From Welwitschia mirabilis (Eukaryota > Gnetophyta > Gnetopsida > Welwitschiales), in contig JBOZIK010000001.1 of NCBI GenBank assembly GCA_051453625.1, forward strand, positions 158,375,261-158,427,535: 52,275 nt of DNA. Direction: 5' to 3'. This document shows, in pieces, positions 11,504-22,906 of the stretch (position 1 is its first letter; every line of letters begins with the position of its first letter). The notes below the pieces were generated by a model. The model saw only the letters and a list, made by a program, of their open reading frames with translations. It did no database searches and was not told where the DNA came from. A program made the position numbers and the translations under genes.

Positions 11504-12440
11504 GCCATGAGAAAAATAATGCATTCCGTATTAGCTAATAAAGTAAAGAAAGTAGATGGGATTAAGAAGGCAGATGATGGATATTTTTGAATTTGGACAA
11601 TTTTATAAATTAAGTGCAAAGCTGAGAACAGATTTAGAAAAAATAGATAAATAAAATATTCTAATAAGTATGAAAAGAGTGGATAATGAACAATATGCAA
11701 GGAAATACATAAATGTCCAACCGAATTTTTATCACAAGAAATAATTAAGAGTAATATTTAAAACTCCAAATAACTAAAAATAAATATTACAAAATTATTT
11801 AACCAAGAAAGAAATTAATTCTTTATTAAAAACTGAGCAAGAAAATAATAAAGAAAATATGGAAATGACTTTGAAACAACTAACCAAACAACAAAGGAAG
11901 ATAGAAATAATGGCAAAAGAAAATAGAAATAAGATATCCTACCTATCTAAAATATTAACCTAGCAGACTACCATAAAAGAAATCATAACATCACTTGAGT
12001 TTAACATGCATGACTTATTGTATAAAAAATTCCATTAGATGAGGCAGTGGTTATGACAATTCTAAAAATAAAATGCCTTACATAATGAATGATTATACCA
12101 AGGAGTTACTCAAAAATGAACTCACCTACCAATATCTCAAAACAAACATCTAAATCTCAAAAAATAAAATGATTATGTGAAAAGACTAAGAGTCTAGAAA
12201 ACAAGCAATGCCTCTGATGACATTAGGAACACCACTGATCCTGTAGCTTCTAAATTTTTATTACCATTTTTATTATCCATGATGAAGGAAGTGCAATCAT
12301 AGTCAGAGAAGTAAGAACCTATGAAACATGACCAACTGACCCCCTAGTGGAGTTCCTGTAGCTACCATATTACACTACTAAAAACTCCTCTTGGAAAAAT
12401 TTGCCCCGGTGTACTTGTGGTAGGATATCATGATGACGAT
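11500..12440 (+). pseudogene. Antisense coding-like region of the Athila-like family (E1 copy)
   Basis: Read on the plus strand, opposite to E1, this shows a Lys/Glu/Gln-rich helical run (SLLKTEQENNKENMEMTLKQ, then LTKQQRKIEIMAKENRNKIS, about 11820-11940), followed by SNASDDIRNTTDPVASKF (about 12200-12260) and a PTDPLVEFL segment near 12335-12360. The same order occurs on the minus strand at 21190-22330, opposite to E6. The final segment recurs at 36420-36610 (+), opposite to E3. I do not recognise the protein. Antisense ORFs between pol and the 3' LTR are known in Tat-lineage elements such as Grande and Retand. The best-conserved core is 12332-12378. Confidence 0.5.
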
Positions 12441-13259
12441 GTTTGTGAACTATCTTAAATAAAACATCATGGTCTTATTTAACATACTTTTTTTCCTTAA
12501 ATAATGAAAATATTCCACATGATAAACACTTCAAAAGACAAAGGTAAAGTTAAAGGATGAAGATAGAAAAGAACACCCTTAAACAATCTTAGATCTTTTC
12601 ACCATTGAGAAAAACATAAAAAATAAAGCATTTTCCTTCAAATTGAAGTTCATAGACATGGGAATATCTTAAGATTGGATGAATCCAATATTATCACTAT
12701 AAAATGCCCAATTTAAAAGATTAATCATGGAAATAAATACATGAGTCATGTTTGAAAGATGATCAAGTAATATCATAATGACCTCCAAAGAAAAAGCTAA
12801 ACGAAAATTCAGACAGTTGCTTAAATAATTCCAACCTATGCCCCTTAACTTTCTAAAATTCTTAAGTAGTTAAGTCAAAAATCTCAATAGAGCCATTAAA
12901 ATGTATTTTCTTAAAATAAATTAAAAACAGTTAACAATCATCCTTCTAATCATTTAGATGACAAAGAGGATAACAGAGACAGAAAGTAAAATAGAAAATA
13001 AAAGTCTAGTAGAAAATTGAAGGTAGAAAATAAAAATAGAAACTATTGAAATAGAAAGCTAAAAGTCAAAATGAAAATCATAAAAATCATAAAAGGAAAA
13101 AAAAAATCAAAGAAAGTCTTATTCAAAATCTAAAATATAATCACAATTTTATTAGAAAGAAAGAAAAATAAAGATGATTGCAAGATATTATATTCTTTTA
13201 TAAAAATAAGGTCCAAACCAAATATTCACAAATTGATAAACATAAAAGGTATGCAATCA
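12441..13259. other. Internal region of E1/E2, no gene recognised
   Basis: AT-rich internal element DNA. A-rich imperfect repeats of the type AAAATAGAAAATAAAAG occur near 12975-13060 on the plus strand. If E1 and E2 were joined by recombination the junction probably lies in 12.4-14.0 kb, but I cannot place it. Confidence 0.3.
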
Positions 13260-13590
13260 TTTTTAATTAAAATAAAGTAGAAGAAGAGAGAATAGAAAGG
13301 AAGAACTTTAATAGCATAAATTTCAGTATTCAAATAAGAGATAAAGAAGTGATAATTATCATTGATAAATAATTTCTTATGAAAACTTTGTGAATCCTAA
13401 GTATCATTATAAAAATCATGCAAGAAGAGACTCAAAGAAGGTATCTAGGATAATTTTGAAGGCTTTTTAAAATGTTTTCTATCATTTAATTCAAGACATG
13501 AATTTTTAATAAAACAAAGATTTATCTGATTAGCATGACCACATGATCTTTTGTTTCTACAAGATTTAGCAATAATATAAAAGATAAAAA
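13260..13590 (-). pseudogene. Unrecognised open stretch in E2 internal region
   Basis: The minus strand stays nearly open (about two stops in some 105 codons). It includes RSCGHANQINLCFIKNSCLE, LNDRKHFKKPSKLS and LFINDNYHFFISYLNTEIYA. No domain is recognised. It may be the C-terminal part of the family-specific protein encoded upstream (13950-15160), or an unrelated frame that survived by chance. Confidence 0.3.
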
Positions 13591-13949
13591 ATTCATATAA
13601 ATCATGGAAAAACAATCTCTTATCAAACTCATGATGTAAAGGATTTGAAGGATAAATTGCATTTAGAACTTAATATTGCACATGGGAGGTAGTATTTGAG
13701 TTCCAAAGATTTATAAGAAACTTATTAGGATGAGTAATTAAGATAGATTTTACATACCTAACAATTTCTTTAACATTTAATTTTAAACATGGATTTAGAT
13801 CAAGAAGGTATGGCTTGTCCCAATTTAGAGTTCCAAGACATCTTAAATCTTATTTTTGAAAAGAATAATCATTGAAAGTGCAAGTATAATTGGATTTTTA
13901 AAAGACAAAAATATGTTACTTGTTGTAGCACATGAAGTTTTCCAAAAAA

Positions 13950-15160
13950 AGTATTAAAATATTTTTGAAGTCAAGTCCTCAAGATGATGTGGTTCATTAC
14001 TTTTAAGAACAAGGATGTGGTTTGGAGAGTTACTTGATTGAATTCTTTCATTATTAATCATATCTTCCTCTTCTTAATTATTGATTATATCTTGCTCTTC
14101 TTTTTCATCTTGTTGAGGAATTTTTTTCTTCTCTAAGTTGGTGGATTTCTCAAAAGGATAATTAAGAAGACTATAGAAATAAAAGCTTTCATTGTCATCA
14201 TTATGTAATGAAAGATGTTTTTATATTTTTTTATTTGACTCCTCTTCCTCTCTGAATAATTCTATTAACTCTAAACTATAATCCTCATTTGAGTTACTGT
14301 TACTGAGTTGATTCTCTTTTATTGATTTTGTTTTAATACTTTTCTCTATTTATCACGTAAGTTGAGCCTTTTTTAAAGGTGGAACTCCTTCATCCTTACA
14401 AAATATGTGAAAACAAGAAATATGATCTATAATATTTCAATGTCATCATCATCTTCTTCTTCACCATTCTTATCATCTTATTGCATGTTATTAATTTCAT
14501 TAGAAGAAGAAATACTATCATTATTTCTATCATAGATTAAAGAATTTTTAGATTTTTTATGAATGTATTCTTCATTTAGTAAATGGAGTTTATAGATATA
14601 ATCTAACACCTCAATATCATTATCTAAAAAATGATCATTCTCATCTTTATTGTTAAAAGATAGAGTTGAATTATTATTGTCTCCCTTTTGCTCATCTCGT
14701 AGATTTTATAAAAGTATCTATTAAAGGATCTCAACCAAATTTTCTAGTTTTTTATTAGAATGTTTTATACTTTTGTTAATGTTTTCTACATTTTTCTTTA
14801 TTTGATTAATCATTTCTTCCTCATAGTAATTCATGTGAGATCGTTATTCTTCATAGTAATGCATAGGAGATGAATGGAATGGTTAAGAGTGGTTATATGA
14901 GGTTTAATCACTAAGATTTTTATTATAATTCCTATATAAAGTTTGAAAAGAAGATGGGGAATAAGATGATGGTTGAAAAGAGGAATGGATATAATCCCTA
15001 CTCTCAACATCATTTTTTGTTATTATCCCTCTTTTTGCAAGAATTTTTCAAAGTGTTTTCTTATTATTATCGTTAAAGTTTTTTAAGTTTCTCCTTCTTT
15101 GAGCAAGAATTTTTCCAAGGGTTTTTGTACCACTAATCATAATTGAGAAGAATGGAAAAA
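13950..15160 (-). pseudogene. Family-specific acidic coiled-coil protein, E2 copy
   Basis: This sits where gag is expected, after PBS and leader. Reading down from about 15140: SGTKTLGKILAQRRRNLKNF; a second KTL.KILAKRG (internal duplication); ESRDYIHSSFQPSSYSPSSF; a Tyr-rich stretch; a helical run EEEMINQIKKNVENINKSIK; LENLVEIL; and an Asp/Asn/Glu-rich tail (NGEEEDDDDIEIL near 14450-14490). The acidic tail resembles that of E0 gag (NNEEEDIEIL), but the canonical gag core seen in E0 and E5 is absent. The homologous E1 copy is at 24361-25990. Function is unknown; a structural or accessory role is inferred from position. Confidence 0.5.
15030..15135 (-). repeat. Internal duplication in the coiled-coil ORF
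   Basis: Two related segments of roughly 35 bp (about 15033-15062 and 15098-15128 on the plus strand, both containing GCAAGAATTTTTC) encode KTLGKILAQR-like and KTL-KILAKR-like peptides. The same arrangement is visible in the E1 copy near 25870-25970, so it predates the two insertions. Confidence 0.55.
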
Positions 15161-15689
15161 AGAGAATTTAATTTAAGATGAAGATAAGTACATAGTAATG
15201 ATCAAGTTTTTCTTTTTTTAATGTTTTAACAAAAAAAATAACTTAGAAGAAATATTGTATGCAACTAGAGATTGCCTTACTAATTATATTTTCATACCAA
15301 TCCATTCTTCTTTGATATTTTCTTTTATCAGTAGCTCCTTATTTTTACTATCCTCTTCTCATATCAATCAAGCCATATATCGTGCAAATAAAAACCAATA
15401 GAAAATAAAATTAAAATTCAAAACTATTGTTCTATCAATCATGGGAATGATAGAGGGGACGACACACATAGAAAATAGAAAACAAAAATTTAATAGAGTG
15501 AAAAACCTAAAAATTAAAAAAACATAGGTTATCATCCTAATTAATCATGTGGATGACATAGGAGATGATGGAATTATTACAATGCTATAATCCAAAATTT
15601 AAAAATAGAAGGCAAAAGGGAAAAAAAAAGAGCAACCATCCACCTTGTCATGAGAACAATGAAAGAGATGATAACTATTATTATAGACT

Positions 15690-16060
15690 ATAAGGAACAC
15701 AGAATCAAAAGACCAAAAAAACTAAAAAAATGAAACCAAGAACCAAAAAAACCAAAAAACTAAATAATGAAAATTGAAAATTAAAAAAATAGAAAAAAAC
15801 TGAGAACTAAAAAATAAAAAATTAAAAAATAAAAATCAAAAATAAAAAAAAAGAAAAACCAAAACAATTAAAATCGAGAATCCAAAAACTGAAAAAATAA
15901 AAAAATGAAAACTAAGAACTAAAGAACTACAAAAACCAAGAACTAAAAAACTGAAAAAAAAAAATAAAAACCAAGAATCAAAAAAATAAAAAACCAGAAA
16001 AAATAAAAATTGAGAACCGATAAATGGAAAAATCAAAAAAATGAAACCACAAATAGAAAA
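15690..16060 (-). repeat. Low-complexity leader of E2
   Basis: The plus strand is an imperfect array of AAAAAACTGAAAACCAAGAAC-like words; the element sense strand is therefore T-rich with regular GG. The same type of sequence lies in the E1 leader (26530-26720) and, on the plus strand, in the leader at 49560-49830. It is a family character of the 5' untranslated region. Confidence 0.65.
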
Positions 16061-16164
16061 CCTTGGTTAAAGATTAAAATACAATATCACTATAGATAAA
16101 TAACCAAGTGGGGATTTAATGTACTCATTCAAATGACGATAATCCTTGTGCTCCTCAGCAGCCT

Positions 16165-16182
16165 TCCTCAGTAATAGCATCA
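16165..16182 (-). other. tRNA-Asp-type PBS of E2
   Basis: Minus strand TGATGCTATTACTGAGGA, 3 nt after the LTR end at 16186. It matches the tRNA-Asp-type PBS with transitions and is followed by the same leader as the plus-strand copy at 49476. Confidence 0.7.
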
Positions 16183-16758
16183 ATTTATTATAATCTATAT
16201 TTATGCAAATGTTTATACTCAAAAATATCCTATCATTTACAAATAAAATAGATATCTTGCATAATAAAATACATTAATATAGTTGGGATTGAATCCAAAT
16301 GTTGTATCATATTGAAGACTTATAAGATGAGAATAATAATTAATTTTCAACAAAGTAGAGTAATCAAATTAAAAAATAACATAGGAAATAAAAGATTCAA
16401 TGCAAATGCAAATGGAACCTAAGATAAATGCAATGCAAAATAACTCTAAACTACTTACTTTTAGCCTTAATAAAGGCTGTCCTCAAGACCTATATCAGTC
16501 AAGAAATTGTCTTTAGATCAAGGAAAACATAAATCATAAGGTACATTTACAAATCTAACATGCACAAAAGAAAAACAGAATTTACATTAAAAAGAACCAA
16601 ATAACTAAGTTACAAAATAGTTAGGCCTCAATGAGGGATACACAACCCTCCACTAAGGGAACATCATTTCTGCAACTCTTTAGATGGATCTCTAGCCCTT
16701 TGATCTTGTATCATGAGAATTTTTAGTTCAATAAAGATAGAGAGGAGTGTTAAAGAGG

Positions 16759-16772
16759 GACTTATTTATAGG
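16759..16772 (-). promoter_or_regulatory. LTR TATA box (E2)
   Basis: CTATAAATAAGTCC-type motif on the minus strand, 126 bp after the quasi-palindrome. Confidence 0.6.
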
Positions 16773-16897
16773 GTTACAAACTAGAAAATGATAAAACAAA
16801 AGGTTTTGTAGTACACACTCCTTTACATAAAAGAAATAAATAAAACAATCAAAGGTCAATTATCAAAGTTATTTATAGTGTCATTGTCATCCTGACT

Positions 16898-16914
16898 ATC
16901 ATCTAGACGATGAT
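16898..16914. promoter_or_regulatory. Conserved LTR quasi-palindrome (E2 copy)
   Basis: ATCATC-TAGAC-GATGAT, perfect 6-bp arms with a 5-nt spacer, embedded in a wider GTCATCC...GATGAC context. It lies 357 bp from the LTR start. Confidence 0.65.
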
Positions 16915-17271
16915 CATGATGACAATGCATTACAAAAGATAACATAGCATGATGACTTAACAGTGTTTCAATAGTCCACATTAGCATCAAATGTTTTCAT
17001 CTTCCTATTTATCTTGGGAATGAGATAGGAAATGACAATCTTCTTGGTCTATCTATAGAATAAGAAATTAGCATATCTATTAGTAATCTTCTTTGAAAGC
17101 TCTGTGTATCAAAATATGCCTTAAATGGCTCGAATCTTACTAAGAATTACACATTTCTGAGATCTTTTATTGATTCTCTAAAATACTCAAAATTGTACCT
17201 AAACCTATGTAAATGTCCTATAAAATAGCGCATAAAATCCAATCAAATAACCCAAAGTTGGCAGTGCAACA

Positions 17272-17490
17272 TTTTGCCTACTTGATAATGTTCACAAAAG
17301 ATATAATTGAAAAAGATAAGTTTGGGTAAACCTCTAACCAACCCTTGTTAAGAAATGGTCCTCAAGTTTACAACATTTGAATGATTCATTCTTCTATCCT
17401 AGAGATTCTCTTGACTTTCTTGAGTGAAACGACATAGCTCTTCATCATTAGATTTACTTCCTATAGAATATAGGTCTCTCAGACTATGGG
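17272..17490 (-). pseudogene. Copia integrase N-terminus, cut by E2
   Basis: The minus strand reads DRRMNHSNVVNLRTIS, a stop, QGLVRGLPKLIFF and then CEHYQVG, corresponding to the HRRLGH...L.KLVRGLP...C..CQ.GK integrase zinc finger of plant copia elements. The frame reaches 17272 just after the CxxC-Q-G position and is then replaced by E2 LTR sequence. The second Cys is Tyr. Confidence 0.75.
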
Positions 17491-17493
17491 AAA

Positions 17494-17775
17494 CTAAAAG
17501 TTTCCTATAAATACTCTTTCCCATGTACTTATTTTTATAAAAAATACTATATTCCCTTTATTAAACATTTGAGTAATACTCAAAAGATTATGCTTAAGGC
17601 CCTTTAGATATAATATATCATTAATTTTTGGAAGATCATATTCACAAATCATATCTTTTGCCTTGATGATTGCTTTTTGATTATCATCAAAAGAAACCTC
17701 TTCTCCATCATAGTTGATAAGTGTGTGAAACTTTCTTCTATTACCTATCATGTGTCTTGAACAAATATTGTTCAA
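17494..17775 (-). pseudogene. Copia protease / GAG-pre-integrase region
   Basis: A 93-codon open run contains CSRHMIGNRRKFHTLINYDG, GEEVSFDDN, LPKINDILYLKGLKHNLLSI and TQMFNKGN. These are the protease-flanking CSRHMTG and the GAG-pre-integrase block of plant Ty1/copia polyproteins. The catalytic DSG lies just upstream in a degraded stretch. The run is open but is only a fragment of the original polyprotein. Confidence 0.8.
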
Positions 17776-17799
17776 GAATCATCTAGGATGCTCCTTTTC

Positions 17800-19380
17800 T
17801 TTAAGAGAAGTCTGAATGAATAGCCCTTTAACTAACTTATTTTTAATCCATTTTTATTTAGTGAGAGGTTGATTATTCATTGCTTTTGATTTTCATAAGG
17901 ACCTATCACTTTTATAATGAAAACATTTTCCTTTCTAATGGGACAAGAAAATCTAAACATGTCCTTAACCTCTAGAATAAAAACATTGAATATTGAAAAA
18001 ATTTAAATTATTAGACTTCAAATAATACCTCTTGTAATAAGAATTTACCTTGTTGGAGTGGTATGAGGCAGTATGATTGAGTTTCCTTATAGCCTCTAAA
18101 TCCCTTGATAATAGATAAATAATTTTATTTACACCTGCAAGACTTTCAATAGCATTATCCAACTCTTTATTGGAAAAGTTAAGTTTAGTTTGTAAAGACA
18201 ATAATCAGATCTTAAATCTCTATTTTTATAAGCTATAACTTCATAATGAAAATATAATTACTCATAAGCTTCTTTAATATTTTTAAAATTTTTAGTAATT
18301 ACCTCATTGTCATTAGAGATTTCATGCTCATCATTGGTAATTAATATAAAGGCATATTCCTTAGTGATGGCTAGTAATCTACACTCCTCTTCTTTATTTT
18401 GAGATGTCTCTAAGTCAAATTCTTCTTCATCATCCCAAGTAACTTTGAGATCTTTCTTTCCTTTGATTTTAGCATATTTATCCACTATGTGTCCAAAGCC
18501 CTTGCACTTAGAGCATTTTAGGGGTTTCTTATTTCTTTTAAAGTTGTTAAAGGAGTTTTCTTTTCATTTGATTATCATTTGTATTAAATCTTTTTTTTAC
18601 CAAAGTATTTATGTTTTTTAGGAATCTTTTTAAATTTCTTACTGAAAGAACTAAGTTCTCATCATCTTCTTCAATGCTAAAACCTTATTTACATTCTCTT
18701 AAACATTTCAATGCAATATTCTTTATCTTGGATCACTCATCATCCAATATGATAACTTCATACATAATCAATGATCCCTTGAGCTTCTCTATACTTATGA
18801 TATCTAGATTTTTGCTCTCCTCAATTGTAGTAATCTTAGGTCTAAAACACTTAGGTAAGCACCTTAACATTTTCCTAATAACTCTTTGTTCTAGGATATT
18901 TTCTCCAAGAACCCATATTTTATTCACAATGTATGTAACCTTAGTTGTATATTCAGTGATAGATTTTTGTGCTTTTATTTTAATATTTTTGAATTAATGT
19001 ATTAAGAATTATAACTTGGAATTTTTCCCAATACTTATACCTTCATGAGAGAGCTCTAGGGTATTCAAGATTTCTATTATAAAGGAATACTAAACTACTT
19101 ATCTGTACTTCTTTAGACTGAAGGCATCAATTAAAGCATTGATTGCTTTTACATTGAGCCTAGCTTCCTCCTTTTATTCATCAGACCAATCTATAAATGA
19201 AATAGTGGGTTTAAAATAATTACACACAATAATATTCTAGATATTTAGATTAAGAGATTTTTTAAATATTATGATTTTGTTTTTTTTAAAGGAATAGTTT
19301 GATCCATTAAAATTAGATGTCCATAGGATCTAATTACTTCATCAGTGATATGTTTCATTTGATCACTTGGAGTGATAAAT
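17800..19380 (-). pseudogene. Copia gag with CCHC zinc knuckle
   Basis: The minus strand reads a UBN2-type gag core at 18733-18927 (RKMLRCLPKCFRPKITTIEE, then SIEKLKGSLIMYE). A zinc knuckle KCSKCKGFGHIVDKYAK lies at 18470-18520, its last Cys changed to Tyr. It is followed by KVTWDDEEEFDLE and an acidic/helical run (18258-18485), then 17965-18201. This is the usual layout of SIRE/Maximus-type copia gag. An antisense open frame at 18611-18997 is a shadow. Confidence 0.8.
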
Positions 19381-19399
19381 ATTTCTAAAGAATAACCAT

Positions 19400-19414
19400 A
19401 ATCTAATATTAATT
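19400..19414 (-). other. tRNA-Met-type PBS of the copia element
   Basis: Minus strand TTAATATTAGATT, differing from TTGGTATCAGAGC by transitions plus one other base. It follows a CCCCCTTCTAGAAATT stretch typical of the LTR/PBS border of plant copia elements. Confidence 0.55.
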
Positions 19415-20600
19415 AAAATTTCTAGAAGGGGGTAAATAAGAATAATAATAAATATTAAATCCAAAAACCTATTCTTAAATGAAATTAATCAGCTTTGTAA
19501 ATAAAAAAATATATCTGAGAAAAATAGCAAAACAAAAAATTAATCAGCCTGCAAGATTTATAATGGTTTGGTAATGTGCCTATTCCATCCTCAAGGAGAG
19601 ACAATGATGTTGTCTTTTCTAGTTTTTTTATTGTTCTTGAACTGATTATTTTCTAGCTGATCATCAATCTCTTGTATAACAGTGATGATTTTCCAGGCTT
19701 ATCATCAACCTTTCATACTTAGAGTTTTTCAAAGGCTCATACACAACTATAAGAAAAAGATAGGAAATTGAGTTGTGCTTCTAACATGGATGTAATAGTA
19801 TAAAATATAATCTAAAAGGTTACACAAGGTAGATTTACAAATTATAAATAAATCACTAAAGATTAGTTTGATTTCACTTCATAAAATCGTATATGTGTGT
19901 GTAACCCTAACAAAACATACCTTTTAAAAAGAAGGAAAAAATTACTATTAAAGGAAAATCATAAATGACGATTTAAAGACATGATAATTTAATATTTCAA
20001 TCAAATTTATGTTTTCAATACGATTGAATGGTGTACTAGAAGAAAATAGCCATTGAGAATTGTAGTGCATTTTCTTATACTTGATTGTTTTTTCAATGGT
20101 TTAAAGAGGGAATGTCTACCTTTAAAACTGGGGATGTTTTCACTCCCAAGGAATGGATGTTTACCCTAAAAGTATTGGAAACATCTACACTACTAGGGGT
20201 ATGGGGACATCTCCCTAGATATTTATGAACATCTACACCTATCATAGGTGAAAACTAAGGGGAAAATGGAATAGAGGAGGAACATCTAGGCTATTTGGAG
20301 TAGAGACATCTTCCCTAAGAATAAATAGTCATATTTTCCATAAGGAGAGGGAATGTCTACCCTATTTAAGTAGGGACATCGAGACCTGAGAATTTTCATA
20401 GAAACATTTTTCCCATAAGAAAAGGAAATGTCCATTCTATTTTTAGTGGCAACATCCACATGCAAAATTTAGCTTTTTAACATGAATGTGATGAGTGATT
20501 GTCATCTTATCATTTCATTCTTATGACTATTGGCATCATTGAAACCTTTTAATTATAATTTGAACCTAGTTAATTTATTTTTTTATACAATACTCAAGTA
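19415..20600 (-). repeat. 5' LTR of the copia element
   Basis: The U5-like part (19420-19600) reads, on the minus strand, TCCTTGAGGATGG...GGCACATTACCAAACC, then ATAAATCTTGCAGGCTG, close to the conserved U5 of SIRE/Maximus LTRs. The distal part holds a minisatellite-like array. Only the inner end is well placed; the outer end is a guess. Confidence 0.55.
20100..20465. repeat. Minisatellite-like array in the copia LTR
   Basis: Words of the type GGGAATGTCTACCCT and AGGGACATC alternate about every 30-60 bp, as imperfect direct and inverted copies (GAATGTC versus GGACATC). Comparable GTC/GAC repeat arrays occur in U3 of plant copia LTRs. Confidence 0.55.
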
Positions 20601-21189
20601 CATCATCTACATAATAACTTAACCTATAAATGGTTAGTTCCCTATTTTATAGAAAAAGCGTATTCCAATGGGTCAGTTAAAATCTCTAATCCAAACACTA
20701 GAAAAAGTCAAAAAGTCAATGGACAAAGGTAAAAAATTTATAAATCATCTATTGATAAAACCTTAAACATGCTAAAAGCACTTGTCTTGGAAGCCCGTCT
20801 TAACGAGGAGGACCTTCCTCTTATCATTATCTAAATTCCTTCTTAACTCATTCCTTGGATAGACATGATGCTATCACTTGAATATCTTTAACTTAACTTA
20901 TGTATTTATTTTATAAAGTCACCATGATTAGTAATTTTTTACTTGGGCATTTTAAAATGATAAGATTAAATTCACATAATATTAAGACATTTATATGTCT
21001 ATGAACTTTACTTAAAAGTAAGATGCCTTAGTTCTTTTATTCTCTTTCAATGCTGTGAACAATTAGTTTTTTGTCATATTATTACTTTTTCCTCATCTCA
21101 TTACTTCACTTTTATCCTTACAAGTACTTAGTCATGTGCATCTTTTTAATTTCAAAAATATAAATAAATAAAAATAAAATAATAAAAGA
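20601..21189. other. No gene recognised
   Basis: AT-rich DNA between the copia LTR and the antisense region of E6. Probably internal DNA of E6. Confidence 0.3.
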
Positions 21190-22330
21190 AAAGAAGAAAT
21201 AAAAACCATGATCTTTCATATCTGAGCTAAAACCATGATTATCATGATGTCCTACTGCAAGCACACTGGTGTAAATTTTCCTTAAAGAGGCCTTCGATAG
21301 TATAATATGGTAGCTATGGGAATTCCATTAGGGATCCAGTTGGCCATGTTGTGTGAGTCCTTCCTCCTTTAAAAGTGGTTGCGCTTCCCTCATCATGGTA
21401 TAATAAAATTTTACTTAAAGGCTATGGAATCGATGATGTCACTAGTGTCATCAGAGGTATCACTTATTTTCTAGACTCCTTTTGCATATAGCACTTTTAC
21501 ATGATCATTTTAGTTTTCTAGATTCTAGTGTTATTTTGATATGTGAGCTAGTGAGTTCATGTTTTAATAGCTTTATATCTTATCATTAATTATTTAATAA
21601 CATTATACATACTTAATACCATTATAATCATTGCCTAATTAAATAGTACTTTATGAGTTTTTACATACTATCATGCATTTTTCATCAAGTTATTTTATGA
21701 TTTTTACTAAGGAATTTGTTAGGTTAGAATTTAGGGTAAGTAAACAATCTTCTTTATATTCCTAGTTGACCATTTTCATTTTGTTTTTCCTTTAGCTATT
21801 TTATTAGATTATTCAAAGTCATTTTCATACTTTTTCAAAATAATATTATGGACTTAATTATTTAGTAGTTTTTTGTTGATTTTACTCATAGCTTCTATTC
21901 ATGAGGATTGTTGCTTGTCTTTTTAATGGGTAATTATGATACCTTTTGAGTTTTAATTCTTACTTTTTCATGCTTACTCAATTCGGACACATTTGAGGAG
22001 TTCTTCTAAGCATTTCTTCCTTTTACTTAGTGTATTTTTTTCCACTTTAACACCCTTTTTCATAAGTTGTTTTTCATCATGATCATTTTTTTTAGGATAA
22101 TTCTTCACTTTTTAATCTTCTTCTTATTGCTTTTCTAGTGCTTGATTGCTTTAATAATTTTTCATATATTTCCAACATCTCATTTTATCAGTGTTGTTCC
22201 ATATCTGTCATTCTTAAGATAGATAGGATAATAACCATTCTTCTCATTCTATTATAATTTGAGATGGCTTGCTTCATATTTAGGAGGATAGGACATATTT
22301 TTGAGCTTTTTGAGAGATATCAAGTAAAAT
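21190..22330 (-). pseudogene. Antisense coding-like region, E6 copy
   Basis: The minus strand carries a relative of the 11500-12440 region: KEEMLRRTPQMCPN near 22000-22060; a KYENDFE..NKIAKGK.K run near 21790-21840; SDTSDDTSDIIDSIAF near 21420-21470; and the conserved core at 21299-21345. E6 itself reads on the plus strand, as its PPT and LTR follow at 22894, so this frame is again antisense. Further helical sequence (RKAIRRRLKSEELS) extends to about 22130. Stops are frequent. Confidence 0.45.
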
Positions 22331-22893
22331 TTTAAATTTAAAAGGGTCATTTCTGATCTTTCGCGATACATATTTATGATGAGTTTTTTAGATATGATTT
22401 TATGTTACTTAAATAAAATTTCATGAATTTTATTTAGTAAGAGCATATTAGCACACTCATAGAGTTTTTTCGTGACTATGTTTCAAAACATCTAAAACAT
22501 CTTAAACAAGGGAAAAAAAACTTTATGATTACTCTTTATACTTCACCTTTGTAGAATATATTAATGAATGTATATGCATCATTTTTCTTAAGCTATCACT
22601 ACTTGTTTTACACATTGGTTTTAGTATCACTATCTTGAGTTATGCATATACATTATTATTTTTTTAGCTATCACTATTATGTTTTATGATTCTTTATGTA
22701 TATGACATTCATTTGTTCTATTGTTATGTATTTAAGTAGGGGGCTTATGAACATGTTAGTTAATTGATTTTTGATATCTATTCCTACATGATAAAGATTA
22801 AACTTAAAATTAAGTTTTCTAGTTGCTAGGTATCTTAGTCAAATTAACTCCTAATATAGTTGATCACTCACTTTGTTAGGAACTAACAAAGCT

Positions 22894-22906
22894 AAGTAAG
22901 GAGCTA
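22894..22906 (+). other. Polypurine tract of E6
   Basis: AAGTAAGGAGCTA directly before an LTR start; equivalent to AAGTGGGGGGCTA of E1. Confidence 0.6.

Larger units (their letters stand above)
16186..17271 (-). repeat. 5' LTR of E2 (1086 bp)
   Basis: Starts TGTTGCACTGCCAAC at 17271 and ends TATAATA (family CACAACA) at 16186. It contains the quasi-palindrome at 16898-16914 and a TATA box at 16759-16772. It abuts copia integrase sequence at 17272, so E2 inserted into the copia element. No matching 3' LTR with flank TTTTG is found in the window. Confidence 0.8.
17272..20600 (-). mobile_element. Ty1/copia (SIRE/Maximus-like) element, truncated at integrase
   Basis: Minus-strand order: LTR, PBS, gag with zinc knuckle, protease/GAG-pre-integrase, integrase zinc finger. 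The sequence stops exactly where the E2 LTR begins. RT and RNase H are not found elsewhere in the window. The outer LTR boundary near 20.6 kb is uncertain. Confidence 0.75.

Noticed and set aside
11485-11700. 71-codon hydrophobic minus-strand ORF
   Set aside because: It overlaps the G-rich motif and the start of the antisense region; the plus-strand reading is the one shared with E6, and the hydrophobic frame is not conserved there.
15836-16036. 66-codon Phe-rich ORF on the minus strand
   Set aside because: It is a translation of the low-complexity A/C-rich leader repeat and has no protein-like composition.
17272-17276. TTTTG as target duplication of an element 10151-17271
   Set aside because: The flank at 10146-10150 is ATGCA, which instead matches 27934-27938.
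18611-18997. 128-codon ORF on the plus strand
   Set aside because: Antisense shadow of the copia gag, whose minus-strand frame has recognisable UBN2 and zinc-knuckle motifs.
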